Part shown: positions 9,914-19,161 of the stretch, one piece after another
Layout of the letters: every line of letters starts with the position of its first letter
How positions within the stretch are numbered: position 1 is the first letter of the stretch
NCBI RefSeq assembly: GCF_030177755.1
Contig: NZ_CP126539.1
Coordinates: 1,636,001 to 1,700,000 of the forward strand
Direction: 5' to 3'
DNA length: 64,000 nt
DNA from: Devosia sp. RR2S18
GTDB taxonomy: Bacteria; Pseudomonadota; Alphaproteobacteria; Rhizobiales; Devosiaceae
Translations under genes and position numbers: made by a program
Notes under the pieces: generated by a model
What the model was told of the DNA's origin: nothing
Database searches by the model: none
Seen by the model: only the letters and a program-made list of their open reading frames with translations

Positions 9914-10007
9914 GGAGCGCAAGCTGCCACGGACAGGGAACCTCGGCAAGAACTAGGCCTTGTCTTCACTGATCAGTTCGGCACAGTGCAGTGGATATGG
10001 AAACAGC

Positions 10008-10592
10008 ATGCCGCTCTATCCCGACTATCCGCTGACGACCGGCCGGCTCCGGCTCCGCCCCTTCAACCGGGGCGATGTCGATGCGGTTTATTCCTACCGA
10101 CGGCGCGAAGATGTCGCGCGCTACCTGTTCGACGTGGCCCTCAGCCGGGATCAATGTGCGCAGGCGGTCCAGGCCCGCATTGGCCAAGTTGCCTTGGAGA
10201 TCGATGGCGACAAGGTAATCCTTGCTGTCGAACTGCTTGAGAGCTGTGCGCTGATTGGCGAGGTGTCCCTGATCTGTCGCAGCATGGAAGCTCGGCAGGG
10301 GGAGGTCGGCTGGATCTTCAGTCCGGAGTATCAGGGGCAGGGGTTTGCTACCGAAGCGGCAAACGCGATGCTCGATCTCGGGTTTGGCCCAGGCGACATG
10401 CACCGCATCTCGGCACGTTGCGCCGTGCGCAATACTCCATCGTGGCGGTTGATGGAGCGCCTGGGCATGCGACGGGAGGCCCATCTCCGAGAGCATTCGC
10501 TCTTCAAAGGCGAGTGGGACGAGGAGTATATCTATGCCATTCTATGGCGAGAGTGGCGCGCCATCCGCAAGGCCCAAGGCGTTGAACCATAA
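10008..10592 (+). CDS. GNAT family N-acetyltransferase (RimJ/RimL-like), copy 1
   Basis: 194 aa. The N-terminus LTTGRLRLRPFNRGDVDAVY, the acetyl-CoA loop region GWIFSPEYQGQGFATEAANA and the C-terminal HRISARCAVRNTPSWRLMER are standard RimJ/RimL-type GNAT features. These enzymes acetylate protein N-termini, amino acids or small amines; the target is unknown. The ATG at 10008 was chosen over an in-frame TTG at 9960 on family alignment. A clearly related gene (10710-11306) follows 117 bp downstream; both end in a REHxLFxGEWDEE motif. Confidence 0.85.
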   Translation: MPLYPDYPLTTGRLRLRPFNRGDVDAVYSYRRREDVARYLFDVALSRDQCAQAVQARIGQVALEIDGDKVILAVELLESCALIGEVSLICRSMEARQGEVGWIFSPEYQGQGFATEAANAMLDLGFGPGDMHRISARCAVRNTPSWRLMERLGMRREAHLREHSLFKGEWDEEYIYAILWREWRAIRKAQGVEP

Positions 10593-10709
10593 CGCTTTCA
10601 CTGGTTCAGCTTAGTAGGTTATTCCACGTTAGTAGAGGAACCTCGGGAAGGGATCAGCGTTCAGGCAGCAGGCTACAACTATGTAGCTAGCAGGGAGCGC
10701 GCGATCGTC

Positions 10710-11306
10710 ATGTCATCACTATCCTCACCCATCGAAACAGACAGGTTGATCCTGCGCACCTTCGAACGGAGTGATGTCGAGGCGCTTTGCGCCTACCACG
10801 CTCTTCCTTCCGTGCAGCGCTATGTCTTCAACCGCACCCGCGACGAGGTTGAGGTGGCGACCGCACTTAGTGTTATGCGCGAACATGTGAGCCTACAACG
10901 TCCTGGCGACATCATCACCCTCGCGATCGTTCGCAAGGGCGATCGTAAGCTAATCGGCCATGTGTCGCTGCAATGGTCCGATGCCACGGCCGGGCAGGGC
11001 GAAGTCCGCTTCGTGATCAATCCCAGCTTCGCGGGCCAAGGCTATTGCCGTGAGGCGCTGAGCGCCATGTTTGATCTCGCTTTCGATCGTTTCCGAATGC
11101 ATCGGGTTTTCGTCCGTTGCGATGGGCGCAATCACCACTCCATCAAACTCATGCAGCAGATGGGCATGCGGCTCGAAGCGCACTACCGCGAACATGCACT
11201 GTTCCAGGGTGAGTGGGACGAGGAATTGCATTTCGCAATTCTCGATCGGGAGTGGCAGCGCTCGACGAAGGTGAAAGATTTTCCGCATCGCCAACGCGTC
11301 GCCTGA
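10710..11306 (+). CDS. GNAT family N-acetyltransferase (RimJ/RimL-like), copy 2
   Basis: 198 aa paralogue of the preceding gene. It shares the start pattern (IETDRLILRTFERSDVEAL), the acetyl-CoA loop (INPSFAGQGYCREALSAMF) and the C-terminal YREHALFQGEWDEE. Similarity between the two suggests an old tandem duplication or two related acquisitions; they are far from identical. CAGGGAGCG lies upstream of the ATG. The 117-bp gap could hold a separate promoter. Substrate is unknown. Confidence 0.85.
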   Translation: MSSLSSPIETDRLILRTFERSDVEALCAYHALPSVQRYVFNRTRDEVEVATALSVMREHVSLQRPGDIITLAIVRKGDRKLIGHVSLQWSDATAGQGEVRFVINPSFAGQGYCREALSAMFDLAFDRFRMHRVFVRCDGRNHHSIKLMQQMGMRLEAHYREHALFQGEWDEELHFAILDREWQRSTKVKDFPHRQRVA

Positions 11307-11364
11307 TTTGCGTCGCTTCGGCTAAATCGGCTATGTGCGCCTGATCTTTATGGATTAGGGCGCC

Positions 11365-12171
11365 ATGGCCGGTACGGATTCTTCTATCAAGTTCGAGTTG
11401 CGGGCGACGCCTGCAATTATCCTATGTGAACCGCAGCTGGGCGAAAACATCGGTACGGCGGCGCGCGCCATGGCCAATTTTGGCCTGTGGGATCTTCGTC
11501 TCGTCCGCCCCCGTGACGGCTGGCCTAACGAGAAGGCTGTCGCTGCGGCATCGCGCGCCGACCATGTGATCGAGCGCGTGCGCGTGTTCGAGACGCTTGA
11601 AGAAGCTATTGCCGACCTCACGCTGGTTTACGCCACAACCGCGCGTTCTCGCGACATGCAGAAAGAGGTCATCGGACCGGATATAGCTGCCGGGCGACTG
11701 ACCGCCCATATCGGCGGCGGCAACAAGGCAGGGCTGCTCTTTGGCCGCGAGAAATGGGGCCTGCTCAACGAGGAGATCGCCCTGGCCGACAGCATTGTGA
11801 CGCTTCCGGTCGAGCCGGCCTTCGCCTCGCTCAATATTGCACAGGCCGTGCTGATCCTGGCCTATGAGTGGCGCCGCCAGTCTGGCTTGGCCGAGACACT
11901 GCCTTTCGGCAGCGGGCTGGCTGATGTCGCCCCCAAGAGCGAACTGGTCGGACTTTTCGAGCATCTCGAGGGCGTGCTCGACCGGACTGGGTTCTTCACC
12001 ACGCCCGACAAACGGCCCAGCATGGTGAACAATCTGCGGACTGCCCTCACCCGTGGGGATTTCTCCAGTCAGGAGATCCGCACGCTGCGGGGCGTCATTT
12101 CATCCATTGACCGGCGACACGAGCGGCCCAATCCCAACAGGCAGAAGCCTGAGAGCAACAACCACGAATAA
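11365..12171 (+). CDS. trmJ: tRNA/rRNA 2'-O-methyltransferase, TrmJ-like
   Basis: 268 aa SPOUT (SpoU/TrmH) methyltransferase. The three SPOUT motifs are seen: motif 1 ENIGTAARAMANFGLWDLRL, motif 2 AGLLFGREKWGLLNEEI, motif 3 FASLNIAQAVLILAYEW, together forming the knotted AdoMet site. TrmJ methylates the 2'-O of position 32 of tRNAs. The N-terminal catalytic domain is complete and the C-terminal extension (TALTRGDFSSQEIRTLRGV) matches TrmJ. Assignment to TrmJ rather than another SpoU enzyme rests on this extension. Confidence 0.85.
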   Translation: MAGTDSSIKFELRATPAIILCEPQLGENIGTAARAMANFGLWDLRLVRPRDGWPNEKAVAAASRADHVIERVRVFETLEEAIADLTLVYATTARSRDMQKEVIGPDIAAGRLTAHIGGGNKAGLLFGREKWGLLNEEIALADSIVTLPVEPAFASLNIAQAVLILAYEWRRQSGLAETLPFGSGLADVAPKSELVGLFEHLEGVLDRTGFFTTPDKRPSMVNNLRTALTRGDFSSQEIRTLRGVISSIDRRHERPNPNRQKPESNNHE

Positions 12172-12243
12172 TTGCCGGACGCGTACGCATTGCTGGATTT
12201 CGGTCTTTGACTGCGACCATTGGTCGTGCCATGCCCGACTATC

Positions 12244-13533
12244 ATGAGCACAGCTGCACCCACAAAAAAAGACCGACTGGCTTTCAGCTATGTCGGTTTC
12301 CGCTTCTTCTGGCTGACCACCCTCTTGGTCAGCTTCGCGGTGCAGATCATGTCGGTGTCGATCGCCTGGCAGATCTACGACGTCACAGGCAATGTGTTCC
12401 TGCTAGGCCTAGTCGGGCTGTCGCTGTTTCTGCCCGCTCTCTTGCTCATTCTCCTCACGGGGCTGACTGCTGACAGGTTCAACCGGCGCTTGATCATGGC
12501 GATGTGCCTGGGCGTTGAACTGCTCTGTGCTCTGGGCTTTCTTTTGTTCGTCAACGCCGAGGCGCACGAGGTCTGGCCCATATTCGGCATTCTGGTGGTG
12601 CTGGGCACAGCACGGGCGTTCTGGAATCCGGCAGCGCAGTCGCTGGCGCCCAATCTCGTGCCGCCCCAGGCCCTCTCGAACGCCATCACCGTTAATGCCT
12701 CGGCCTGGCAGTTCGCCGCCATCATGGGGCCGGCGGCCGGCGGGTTGCTGTACGGTATTGCGCCTTCCGTTGCATTTGGCACGGGCGCGGCGTTGTTGCT
12801 GGCCGCGATGGTCTGCGTGCTTTTCATTCCCAGGCCAGCACAACGCGACTCGGCGCAGGCAACGAGCCTTGAAACCATCCTGGCGGGCTTTCGCTATATC
12901 TTCTCCAACAAGGTCGTACTGGGCGCAATATCACTCGACATGTTCGCCGTGCTGATGGGCGGTGCCGTGGCGCTGCTGCCGGTCTATACCAAAGACATCC
13001 TGCATGCGGGTCCGCAGGAGCTCGGTCTCCTCCGAGCAGCGCCGGGTATAGGCGCCATCGCCATGGCGCTGTTTCTCACGCGCTTTCCGGTGCGCGATCA
13101 CGCCGGCAAGATACTCTTTCTCTTTGTGGGGCTCTTTGGCGCCTTCACTGTCGTTTTCGGATTGTCGACCAGCGTGTGGATTTCCATTCCGGCTTTGGCA
13201 CTGGTTGGCGCATCGGACATGGTGAGTGTCACCATCCGCGAGACCATAATGCAGCTCTGGACGCCCGAGGAGGTGCGCGGTCGGGTCAACGCGGTGAACT
13301 CGGTCTTCATTGGCGCCTCTAACGAATTGGGCGAGTTCCGTGCAGGCACTGTAGCCCATTTCATTGGCCCTGTAGCTGCGGTGGCAATGGGTGGTTTTGG
13401 CGCCATTGCCGTTGCGGTCATCTGGAGCCGCATCTTCCCCGGCCTGCGGGAGCAGCGCTCCTTGGACAAGAAGATGGTGCCCGATGAAGCCGCTACGACC
13501 GCCCAGCTTGACGTTCCGGGAAGAATTGCTTAA
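12244..13533 (+). CDS. MFS exporter (EntS/MFS_3-like)
   Basis: 429 aa with about 12 transmembrane helices. The loop 2-3 motif LTADRFNRRLIMA, the ARAFWNPAAQSLAPNLVPP segment and WTPEEVRGRVNAVNSVFIG in the second half are characteristic of the MFS_3/EntS group, which exports siderophores or drugs. Start set at MSTAAPTKKDRLAFSYVG; no convincing ribosome site is seen and a TTG 24 bp upstream in frame remains possible. The gene follows trmJ by 72 bp on the same strand. No siderophore genes are nearby, so the substrate is open. Confidence 0.8.
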   Translation: MSTAAPTKKDRLAFSYVGFRFFWLTTLLVSFAVQIMSVSIAWQIYDVTGNVFLLGLVGLSLFLPALLLILLTGLTADRFNRRLIMAMCLGVELLCALGFLLFVNAEAHEVWPIFGILVVLGTARAFWNPAAQSLAPNLVPPQALSNAITVNASAWQFAAIMGPAAGGLLYGIAPSVAFGTGAALLLAAMVCVLFIPRPAQRDSAQATSLETILAGFRYIFSNKVVLGAISLDMFAVLMGGAVALLPVYTKDILHAGPQELGLLRAAPGIGAIAMALFLTRFPVRDHAGKILFLFVGLFGAFTVVFGLSTSVWISIPALALVGASDMVSVTIRETIMQLWTPEEVRGRVNAVNSVFIGASNELGEFRAGTVAHFIGPVAAVAMGGFGAIAVAVIWSRIFPGLREQRSLDKKMVPDEAATTAQLDVPGRIA

Positions 13534-13606
13534 GAGGCGCGCACCTAAGCGGGCATTTGTCCCATAGGCGCACCCGGGATCTCCTACATTGATGAGGTCT
13601 GTCGGT

Positions 13607-13620
13607 CATCCGCAAGGATG
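13607..13620 (+). promoter_or_regulatory. Small GNRA-capped hairpin in the rpsD leader
   Basis: CATCC-GCAA-GGATG, a 5-bp stem with a GCAA tetraloop, 47 bp before the rpsD start codon. Ribosomal protein S4 represses translation through leader RNA in other bacteria. Nothing beyond position and shape supports such a role here. Confidence 0.25.
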
Positions 13621-13666
13621 GCAGAGGAGGGCGCGATCCCATTTCGACGTTTGAAAAGGATACGCG

Positions 13667-14284
13667 ATGTCGAAGCGCATTTCTGCTAAGCACAAAATTG
13701 ATCGCCGTCTTGGCGAGAACATCTGGGGTCGTCCCAGCAGCCCGCTCAATGTCCGCGCCTATGGCCCCGGCCAGCATGGCCAGCGCCGCAAGGGCAAGCT
13801 CTCGGACTACGGTCTGCAGCTGCGCGCCAAGCAGAAGCTAAAGGGCTACTACACCTCGATCACCGAGAAGAGCTTCCGCAAGCTCTACGCCGAAGCTTCC
13901 CGCCGCAAGGGCGACACCGGTGAAAATCTGATCGGCCTGCTCGAGAGCCGCTTGGACGCGATCGTTTACCGTGCCAAGTTCGTGGCCACTCCGTTCGCTG
14001 CCCGCCAGTTCGTCAACCACGGCCACATCCTGGTCAATGGCAAGCGCGTCAATATTCCATCCTACCAGGTCAAGGTCGGCGACAAGATCGAAGTGCGCGA
14101 GCGCTCCAAGCAGCTCACCGTGCTGCTCGAGGCCACCCAGCTGGCAGAGCGTGACGTGCCGGACTATGTTGAAGTCGACCACAACAAGATGACCGCGACC
14201 TATGTACGCGTGCCAGCTCTGTCGGACGTGCCGTATCCGGTTCAGATGGAACCGAACCTGGTCGTCGAATTCTATTCGCGCTAA
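13667..14284 (+). CDS. rpsD: 30S ribosomal protein S4
   Basis: 205 aa. S4 nucleates 16S rRNA folding in the small-subunit body. The N-terminus [20 protein letters not shown] and the S4 RNA-binding domain from about residue 95 ([39 protein letters not shown]) are intact. AAAAGGA precedes the ATG. As in many alphaproteobacteria, rpsD is separate from the main ribosomal operons. A strong hairpin follows it. Confidence 0.97.
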   Translation: MSKRISAKHKIDRRLGENIWGRPSSPLNVRAYGPGQHGQRRKGKLSDYGLQLRAKQKLKGYYTSITEKSFRKLYAEASRRKGDTGENLIGLLESRLDAIVYRAKFVATPFAARQFVNHGHILVNGKRVNIPSYQVKVGDKIEVRERSKQLTVLLEATQLAERDVPDYVEVDHNKMTATYVRVPALSDVPYPVQMEPNLVVEFYSR

Positions 14285-14310
14285 GCGAACCGCAGTTCAT
14301 CCAAAATGGG

Positions 14311-14340
14311 AAGGGCCGCTCCTTGGAGCGGCCCTTTTCT
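14311..14340 (+). terminator. Intrinsic terminator between convergent rpsD and sbmA-like gene
   Basis: AAGGGCCGCT / AGCGGCCCTT stem with a CCTTGG loop, followed by TTCTTATT. It abuts the stop codon of the convergent transporter gene and may serve both. Confidence 0.85.
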
Positions 14341-15632
14341 TATTGAGCGGGTTGCGGCTGCGGCTCCAACTCATCCGGGCTGGCGGCAGGAACGAAGCGC
14401 TCGTCGTCATAGTCATTGATCAATGGAGCGTCTCGCGGAATGAAGGTCTCGAACAGGCGCAGACGCTTGTAGACCGAGATCAGCGAGATGATGGTCGTCC
14501 AGGAACTGGCGAGGAACTTGAAGGAGTCCTCAACCTGACCGAAGGCATTGCTCACCTGCGTGAAGATGCCGAAGGTAATGGCTCCAGTAGCAATCGATGG
14601 TGACATGGCCAAGATCGGAATAAACACCGATCCTTGCAGATAAGCATACCGCGCCACATTGAAGTACATATAGTGCTTGTAGAGGCGGAAGTAGTTCTTC
14701 TGAACATTGCCGAACAGCTCGCGGATGCCGACCGGCTCAGCGCGGTGTTCGTTGTCTTCGCCATAGACGAGCTCTTTGCGGTAAGCGGCCTCGACCTTCT
14801 GATTGTCGAACTCGAGCCCGGGCAGTTTAAAGCCCACCGCTGCGAGGAGGACGGTCCCAAAAGCGGATGATACCAGCGCTACCCAGACGAGGCTCCCATC
14901 GACCTCGCCGATGAAAGGCAACTCGGTGATGTTCTGCGAAAGCTCCCACAAGATTGGCAAAAACACGATGAGTGTCATGACCGAGGCGACAAATGAAACC
15001 GTCAGGCCCTCAACGATGCTCGCGAAGCGCTGAGTATCTTCCTGAATACGCTGGGATGCGCCTTCTACGTGCCGCAAATGCTGCCAGTTGCTGAAGTAGT
15101 AGGCCGACATCGCCCGACGCCATCGAAAGAGATAGTGAGCGATGAAAAAGGCATTCAACACTAAGACAGTGATGTTGGGGAGGAGCACATAAGCGACAGT
15201 TGCCAACTCCGTCAGCAATCGATCGAGTGTCACCGAACCAGGTTCAGTCAGTGCAGCCTGAATAAGGTTGTAAAATTCGCCGTACCAGTCGTTCAGCCAA
15301 GCGCTGATCTGAACGTTGAAGTAGACGATTTCGATAATGGTTACGCTACCAACGACCGACCACCAAAACCATCTGCGATTGCCGCCGATCCAGTACCAGG
15401 GAATGCAGAAGAGGTACCCCGCCATGATAACGTATTGATAGAGCCATATCTTTTCTGGAGAGAAGAATGGCTCTGGGTTTGTTTCGCTGGGCTGCAGCCC
15501 GATCCACGGTCCAAGACTGAAATATGCACTCAGCCGTTCACCGAGGGTGTACCAAACCAACATTGCGACCGCCGTCCACAACAGGGCTGCGGGAAAGAAT
15601 AGTCGAGGATTAGGAAAGAAGGAGCGAAACAC
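14340..15632 (-). CDS. SbmA/BacA-like peptide importer
   Basis: 430 aa inner-membrane protein with about seven to eight hydrophobic segments. The core WRRAMSAYYFSNWQHLRHVE, GASQRIQEDTQRFASIVEGL and the C-terminal VSNAFGQVEDSFKFLASSW are hallmarks of SbmA/BacA proteins, which import peptides such as microcin B17, bleomycin and plant NCR peptides using the proton gradient. In Sinorhizobium BacA is needed for survival inside legume cells. The gene looks somewhat less GC-rich than its neighbours. It is divergent from ttcA with a 160-bp gap. The tail is proline/glutamate-rich (DELEPQPQPAQ). Confidence 0.88.
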   Translation of the reverse strand: MFRSFFPNPRLFFPAALLWTAVAMLVWYTLGERLSAYFSLGPWIGLQPSETNPEPFFSPEKIWLYQYVIMAGYLFCIPWYWIGGNRRWFWWSVVGSVTIIEIVYFNVQISAWLNDWYGEFYNLIQAALTEPGSVTLDRLLTELATVAYVLLPNITVLVLNAFFIAHYLFRWRRAMSAYYFSNWQHLRHVEGASQRIQEDTQRFASIVEGLTVSFVASVMTLIVFLPILWELSQNITELPFIGEVDGSLVWVALVSSAFGTVLLAAVGFKLPGLEFDNQKVEAAYRKELVYGEDNEHRAEPVGIRELFGNVQKNYFRLYKHYMYFNVARYAYLQGSVFIPILAMSPSIATGAITFGIFTQVSNAFGQVEDSFKFLASSWTTIISLISVYKRLRLFETFIPRDAPLINDYDDERFVPAASPDELEPQPQPAQ

Positions 15633-15792
15633 CGCTAACTCCAGGGTGCCGAGAACGCGTCATCTAACTGTCGCATTTGGCTTAAATCAAGGAGTAGAAC
15701 TTAATCTTTGGTAATGTAGAGCAGCAGCCGGTTTCTCTTCCCTCCAGGCTTCCGGACCGTTATCAGCACGTAGACGCACAGAAAGGTTCGAC

Positions 15793-16653
15793 ATGAGTGA
15801 AGTCATGGACGCACCGGCCGAGGATATCGACGCCGGTGCTCACCCCATTTTCGCCGGTGCCTCGAGCAGTGTCGAATTCAACAAGTTGCGCAAGCGGCTG
15901 ATCCGCCAAGTGCGCGAGGCGATCGAGAAGTTCGCGATGGTCCAACCGGGCGAGCGGTGGCTAGTGGCGCTGTCCGGGGGCAAGGACAGCTATGGCCTCT
16001 TGGCGCTGCTGCTCGATCTCAAATGGCGAGGTCTGTTGCCGGTAGACCTGCTCGCCTGCAATCTGGACCAGGGGCAGCCGAACTTCCCCAAGCACATCCT
16101 GCCCGAGTATCTCTCTGCGCTCGGCGTGCCGCATCGCATCGAGTATAGGGACACCTATTCCATAGTCACCGACAAGCTGCCGCAAGGAGCGACCTATTGT
16201 TCCCTGTGCTCGCGCCTGCGCCGCGGTAATCTCTACCGCATCGCGCGAGAGGAGGGGTGCTCGGCTCTGGTGCTGGGCCATCACCGTGACGACAGCCTCG
16301 AAACCTTCTTCATGAATCTCTTCCATGGCGGCAAGCTCGCGGCCATGCCGCCGCGCCTGCTCAATGACGAGGGAGACATCGAGGTGCTGCGGCCGCTGAT
16401 CTACTGCGCCGAAGAGGACCTTGCGCGGTTCTCGGAGGCCATGGCATTTCCGATCATCCCTTGCGATCTTTGCGGCTCACAGGATGGGCTGGAGCGCAAT
16501 GCCATGAAGGCCATGCTCACCGATATCGAGAAGCGTATGCCCGGCCGCAAGGACGTGATGATCCGTGCGCTAGGCAGCATAAACCCATCCCACATGCTTG
16601 ATCCCCGGCTGTTCGATTTTGCAGGCTTGTTCGATAAGAGGACGCGATCGTGA
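15793..16653 (+). CDS. ttcA: tRNA 2-thiocytidine biosynthesis protein TtcA
   Basis: 286 aa. TtcA uses ATP and an Fe-S cluster to thiolate cytidine 32 of tRNAs. The PP-loop SGGKDSYG is at about residues 61-67, with the two cysteine pairs CSLC and CDLC that bind the cluster. The N-terminal extension (about 30 residues) before [12 protein letters not shown] is acidic and of no clear function. AAAGG precedes the ATG. The stop overlaps the next gene's GTG start by 4 bp (GTGA), so both are coupled. Confidence 0.93.
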   Translation: MSEVMDAPAEDIDAGAHPIFAGASSSVEFNKLRKRLIRQVREAIEKFAMVQPGERWLVALSGGKDSYGLLALLLDLKWRGLLPVDLLACNLDQGQPNFPKHILPEYLSALGVPHRIEYRDTYSIVTDKLPQGATYCSLCSRLRRGNLYRIAREEGCSALVLGHHRDDSLETFFMNLFHGGKLAAMPPRLLNDEGDIEVLRPLIYCAEEDLARFSEAMAFPIIPCDLCGSQDGLERNAMKAMLTDIEKRMPGRKDVMIRALGSINPSHMLDPRLFDFAGLFDKRTRS

Positions 16654-17468
16654 CCATCGATATCATGGCCTTGGCCGATCTGCTGCGTGACGCCGCACGT
16701 GCGGAGGCAGTATCTCGTTTCCGTCGGCTTGATGCTTCCATGGTCAGCATCAAAAGCGAGGCCATCGATCTGGTGACCGAAGCGGATGTCGCGACCGAGC
16801 AGGCGATCAAGGCGGGAATCCCCGGCTTGCTGCCCGGCGCACTTTTTGTAGGCGAGGAATCGGTCGCTGCTGATCCCGACCTCCTGCCGCAACTGGCCCA
16901 AGCCGATTTGGCGGTGGTCGTCGATCCCATCGACGGCACTGCCAACTACGCCGCCGGCCTGCCGCTTTTTGCGACCATGGCAGCCATCGTCTCCAAGGGC
17001 GAAACCGTAGCGGGCATTATCTATGACCCCATGGGCGACGATTGGGTCATGGGCGAAAAGGGGAGCGGCGCCTGGCTCCGCCGGCCTGATGGCAGCTCAG
17101 TGCGGCTCACGGTTGCCGCGCCACTGCCGCTCGAACAGATGGTCGGTACCGCCTCCGTCGCCTATATGCCACCCGAGAGCCGTTCGCAGATTCTGCAAAA
17201 TACTGACAAGGTGCGCCTCGTCTCCAATTATCGTTGCGCTGGCCACGAGTACCGCACCTTCGTCTCGGGCCATGGACAATTCCTCAGCTACAACAAGCTG
17301 ATGCCTTGGGATCACCTTGCCGGCACGCTGCTGGCCCAAGAGGCGGGCGCCTATGTTGCGCGCATGGATGGCTCGGCCTATCTTCCCACCCACGTTGCAG
17401 GGGGGCTTTTGGCTGCGGTCGATCGACCCAGCTGGGATGTGCTGCGGCGAGAGGTCTTTACCTTCTAG
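16650..17468 (+). CDS. Inositol monophosphatase family protein
   Basis: 272 aa. Carries the family's metal and substrate motifs: GEES at about residue 70, the [12 protein letters not shown] signature near 91-102, and [15 protein letters not shown] near 220-233. These enzymes dephosphorylate inositol phosphate, histidinol phosphate, fructose bisphosphate or PAP. The exact substrate cannot be told. The start is a GTG overlapping ttcA; an ATG at 16665 is a possible alternative. The gene converges on the aminotransferase with a 4-bp overlap. Confidence 0.85.
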   Translation: MTIDIMALADLLRDAARAEAVSRFRRLDASMVSIKSEAIDLVTEADVATEQAIKAGIPGLLPGALFVGEESVAADPDLLPQLAQADLAVVVDPIDGTANYAAGLPLFATMAAIVSKGETVAGIIYDPMGDDWVMGEKGSGAWLRRPDGSSVRLTVAAPLPLEQMVGTASVAYMPPESRSQILQNTDKVRLVSNYRCAGHEYRTFVSGHGQFLSYNKLMPWDHLAGTLLAQEAGAYVARMDGSAYLPTHVAGGLLAAVDRPSWDVLRREVFTF

Positions 17469-18661
17469 CCGCGCAACGCTCCTGCCGCCGCATCGACGGC
17501 GCCGCTGCCGTGGGGAATGCCCAGAGTCTGCATGCCAGCCTCCATTGCCCCAAGTACACCCAGGGTCATGTGCATGTTGACGTGCCCCATATGAGCTACG
17601 CGTAAGAAGTCCCCATAGGCGGGTTCCGTCGGCAATGCCATGCCCAAGCCTATGCCCAGCGTGACCCCAGCTTCCTGTTCGAGCCAGCGCCGGAGCGCAC
17701 CCGCCCCGCCACTGGGGATGGTCGCCGCCGTTACCGAGTGCCCGCGCGCCGACAGGTCAGCCATATTGAGTTTGATGTCCGTGCCCTTGCCCCAGGCGTC
17801 GAACGCGGCCCAGACGGCACGGGCCAGACGTTCATGCCGGAGCCAAACAGCAGGCAGCCCCTCCTCTTCTAGCAGCATGGTCAATGCCTCGCGCAAGCCA
17901 TAGAGGTGATGCGTCGGCGCAGTACCGCCGAAATACTGGTAAAACAGCTCCCCAGCAGCGCGCGGCTTCCAGTCCCAATAGGGCGTCACCATCTCAGCGC
18001 TGCGGGAGAGTTCCATCGCCTTGTCGGAGAACCACAGAAAGCCCAGGCCCGGGGGTACCATCAGGCCTTTCTGACTGGCGCCGACGATCACATCGATGCC
18101 CCATTCGTCCATCCGCAACTCGTCACAGCCCAGCGACGCGATTGCATCCACCGCCAGCAGGGCAGGGTGGCACACCGCATCCATGGCAGCTCGAACGGCC
18201 GCTACATCGGTCTTGGCGGTTGATGCAGTATCCACATGGGTCAGCATCACCGCCCGGATCTCGTGGGCTTTGTCGGCCTTCAGCGCATCGGCGATGCGGT
18301 GCGGATCGGCGGGGCTGGACTTGCCGAAATCGAGCACGTCAACGGCGACGCCCATGCGCTGCATCGCCTCTGCCCAGCCCCAGCCGAAACGTCCGGTTGC
18401 TGCCAGGAGGGCCTTGTCGCCGCGGGAAAAGAGATTGCAGATCGCTGCCTCCCATACCCCATGGCCGTTGGCAATGTAGATGGCGACGTGCTGCTTGGTT
18501 AGGGCCATGCGCTGGAGGTCAGCCACGATGCCCGGTGTCATGTCCACCAGTTCGCCCTCGTAAATATTGGGCGCAGTGCGATGCATGGCATTGAGCACCC
18601 GATCGGGCGATACGGAAGGGCCGGGAATGGCGAGATAGTGGCGGCCCGATTGATACGACAT
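17465..18661 (-). CDS. Class V aminotransferase, alanine/serine--glyoxylate type
   Basis: 398 aa PLP enzyme. The N-terminus YLAIPGPSVSPDRVLNAMHR is typical of alanine-glyoxylate and serine-glyoxylate aminotransferases. The PLP lysine sits in VGASQKGLMVPPGLGF (about residue 200) with LLAVDAIASLGCDE supplying the cofactor aspartate. Such enzymes move amino groups between serine or alanine and glyoxylate in glycine/serine and C1 metabolism. The ATG was chosen to fit the family N-terminus; a methionine 12 codons upstream has no ribosome site. It is monocistronic. Confidence 0.85.
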   Translation of the reverse strand: MSYQSGRHYLAIPGPSVSPDRVLNAMHRTAPNIYEGELVDMTPGIVADLQRMALTKQHVAIYIANGHGVWEAAICNLFSRGDKALLAATGRFGWGWAEAMQRMGVAVDVLDFGKSSPADPHRIADALKADKAHEIRAVMLTHVDTASTAKTDVAAVRAAMDAVCHPALLAVDAIASLGCDELRMDEWGIDVIVGASQKGLMVPPGLGFLWFSDKAMELSRSAEMVTPYWDWKPRAAGELFYQYFGGTAPTHHLYGLREALTMLLEEEGLPAVWLRHERLARAVWAAFDAWGKGTDIKLNMADLSARGHSVTAATIPSGGAGALRRWLEQEAGVTLGIGLGMALPTEPAYGDFLRVAHMGHVNMHMTLGVLGAMEAGMQTLGIPHGSGAVDAAAGALRG

Positions 18662-19161
18662 GATGGTGTTCCGAGACGTGGAGCCAGGCAGCTCCATTGT
18701 AGGTCTCTATCACTAGCGCGCCGCCAATCGTTCGCAACCCCTCGAGCGGCAGGTTGTCGGCGCAAACCTCTTAGGTCGCTGTTAGACGGAGCACCGGCGG
18801 CCGAATTGAGAGCGAAGTTACTCCGCTTATCCTTGCCGCCCAATTAGAGGTAAACTGCCGCTGTCTTCTATCACACTGCGCCGTAGCAACGAACAGCCGG
18901 TTCATGGGCACCAGATGGAGCAGGGGGTCGCCCTGTTTCATTTGGAAGAAAGTGATTTGGACCCCGAGGCGTTACCGGGTCGGGCAGACAAGCACACGCG
19001 CTGCCGGCTTAGTCGGAAACGGACTGGATCTGCAGACGGTCTTCACCAAAGAGGCTCTGGTTCAGCAGGGGGCGGGATGTGTCCCACGGTTCGCCGGACT
19101 ACCGGCTCTACGTCCACAACCTCCCCGATGTCAGCCGGGCAACGAAAACTGCTGCCAGCAA
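18662..19161. other. 500-bp gene-free stretch
   Basis: Lies between the starts of the aminotransferase and the end of a Bcr/CflA gene. No gene, RNA or clear repeat was recognised. A 50-codon open frame without a start codon (ends at TAG 19163-19165) contains SPDYRLYVHNLPDVSRATK, which looks protein-like but matches no family I know. It may be decayed coding sequence or chance. Confidence 0.4.
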
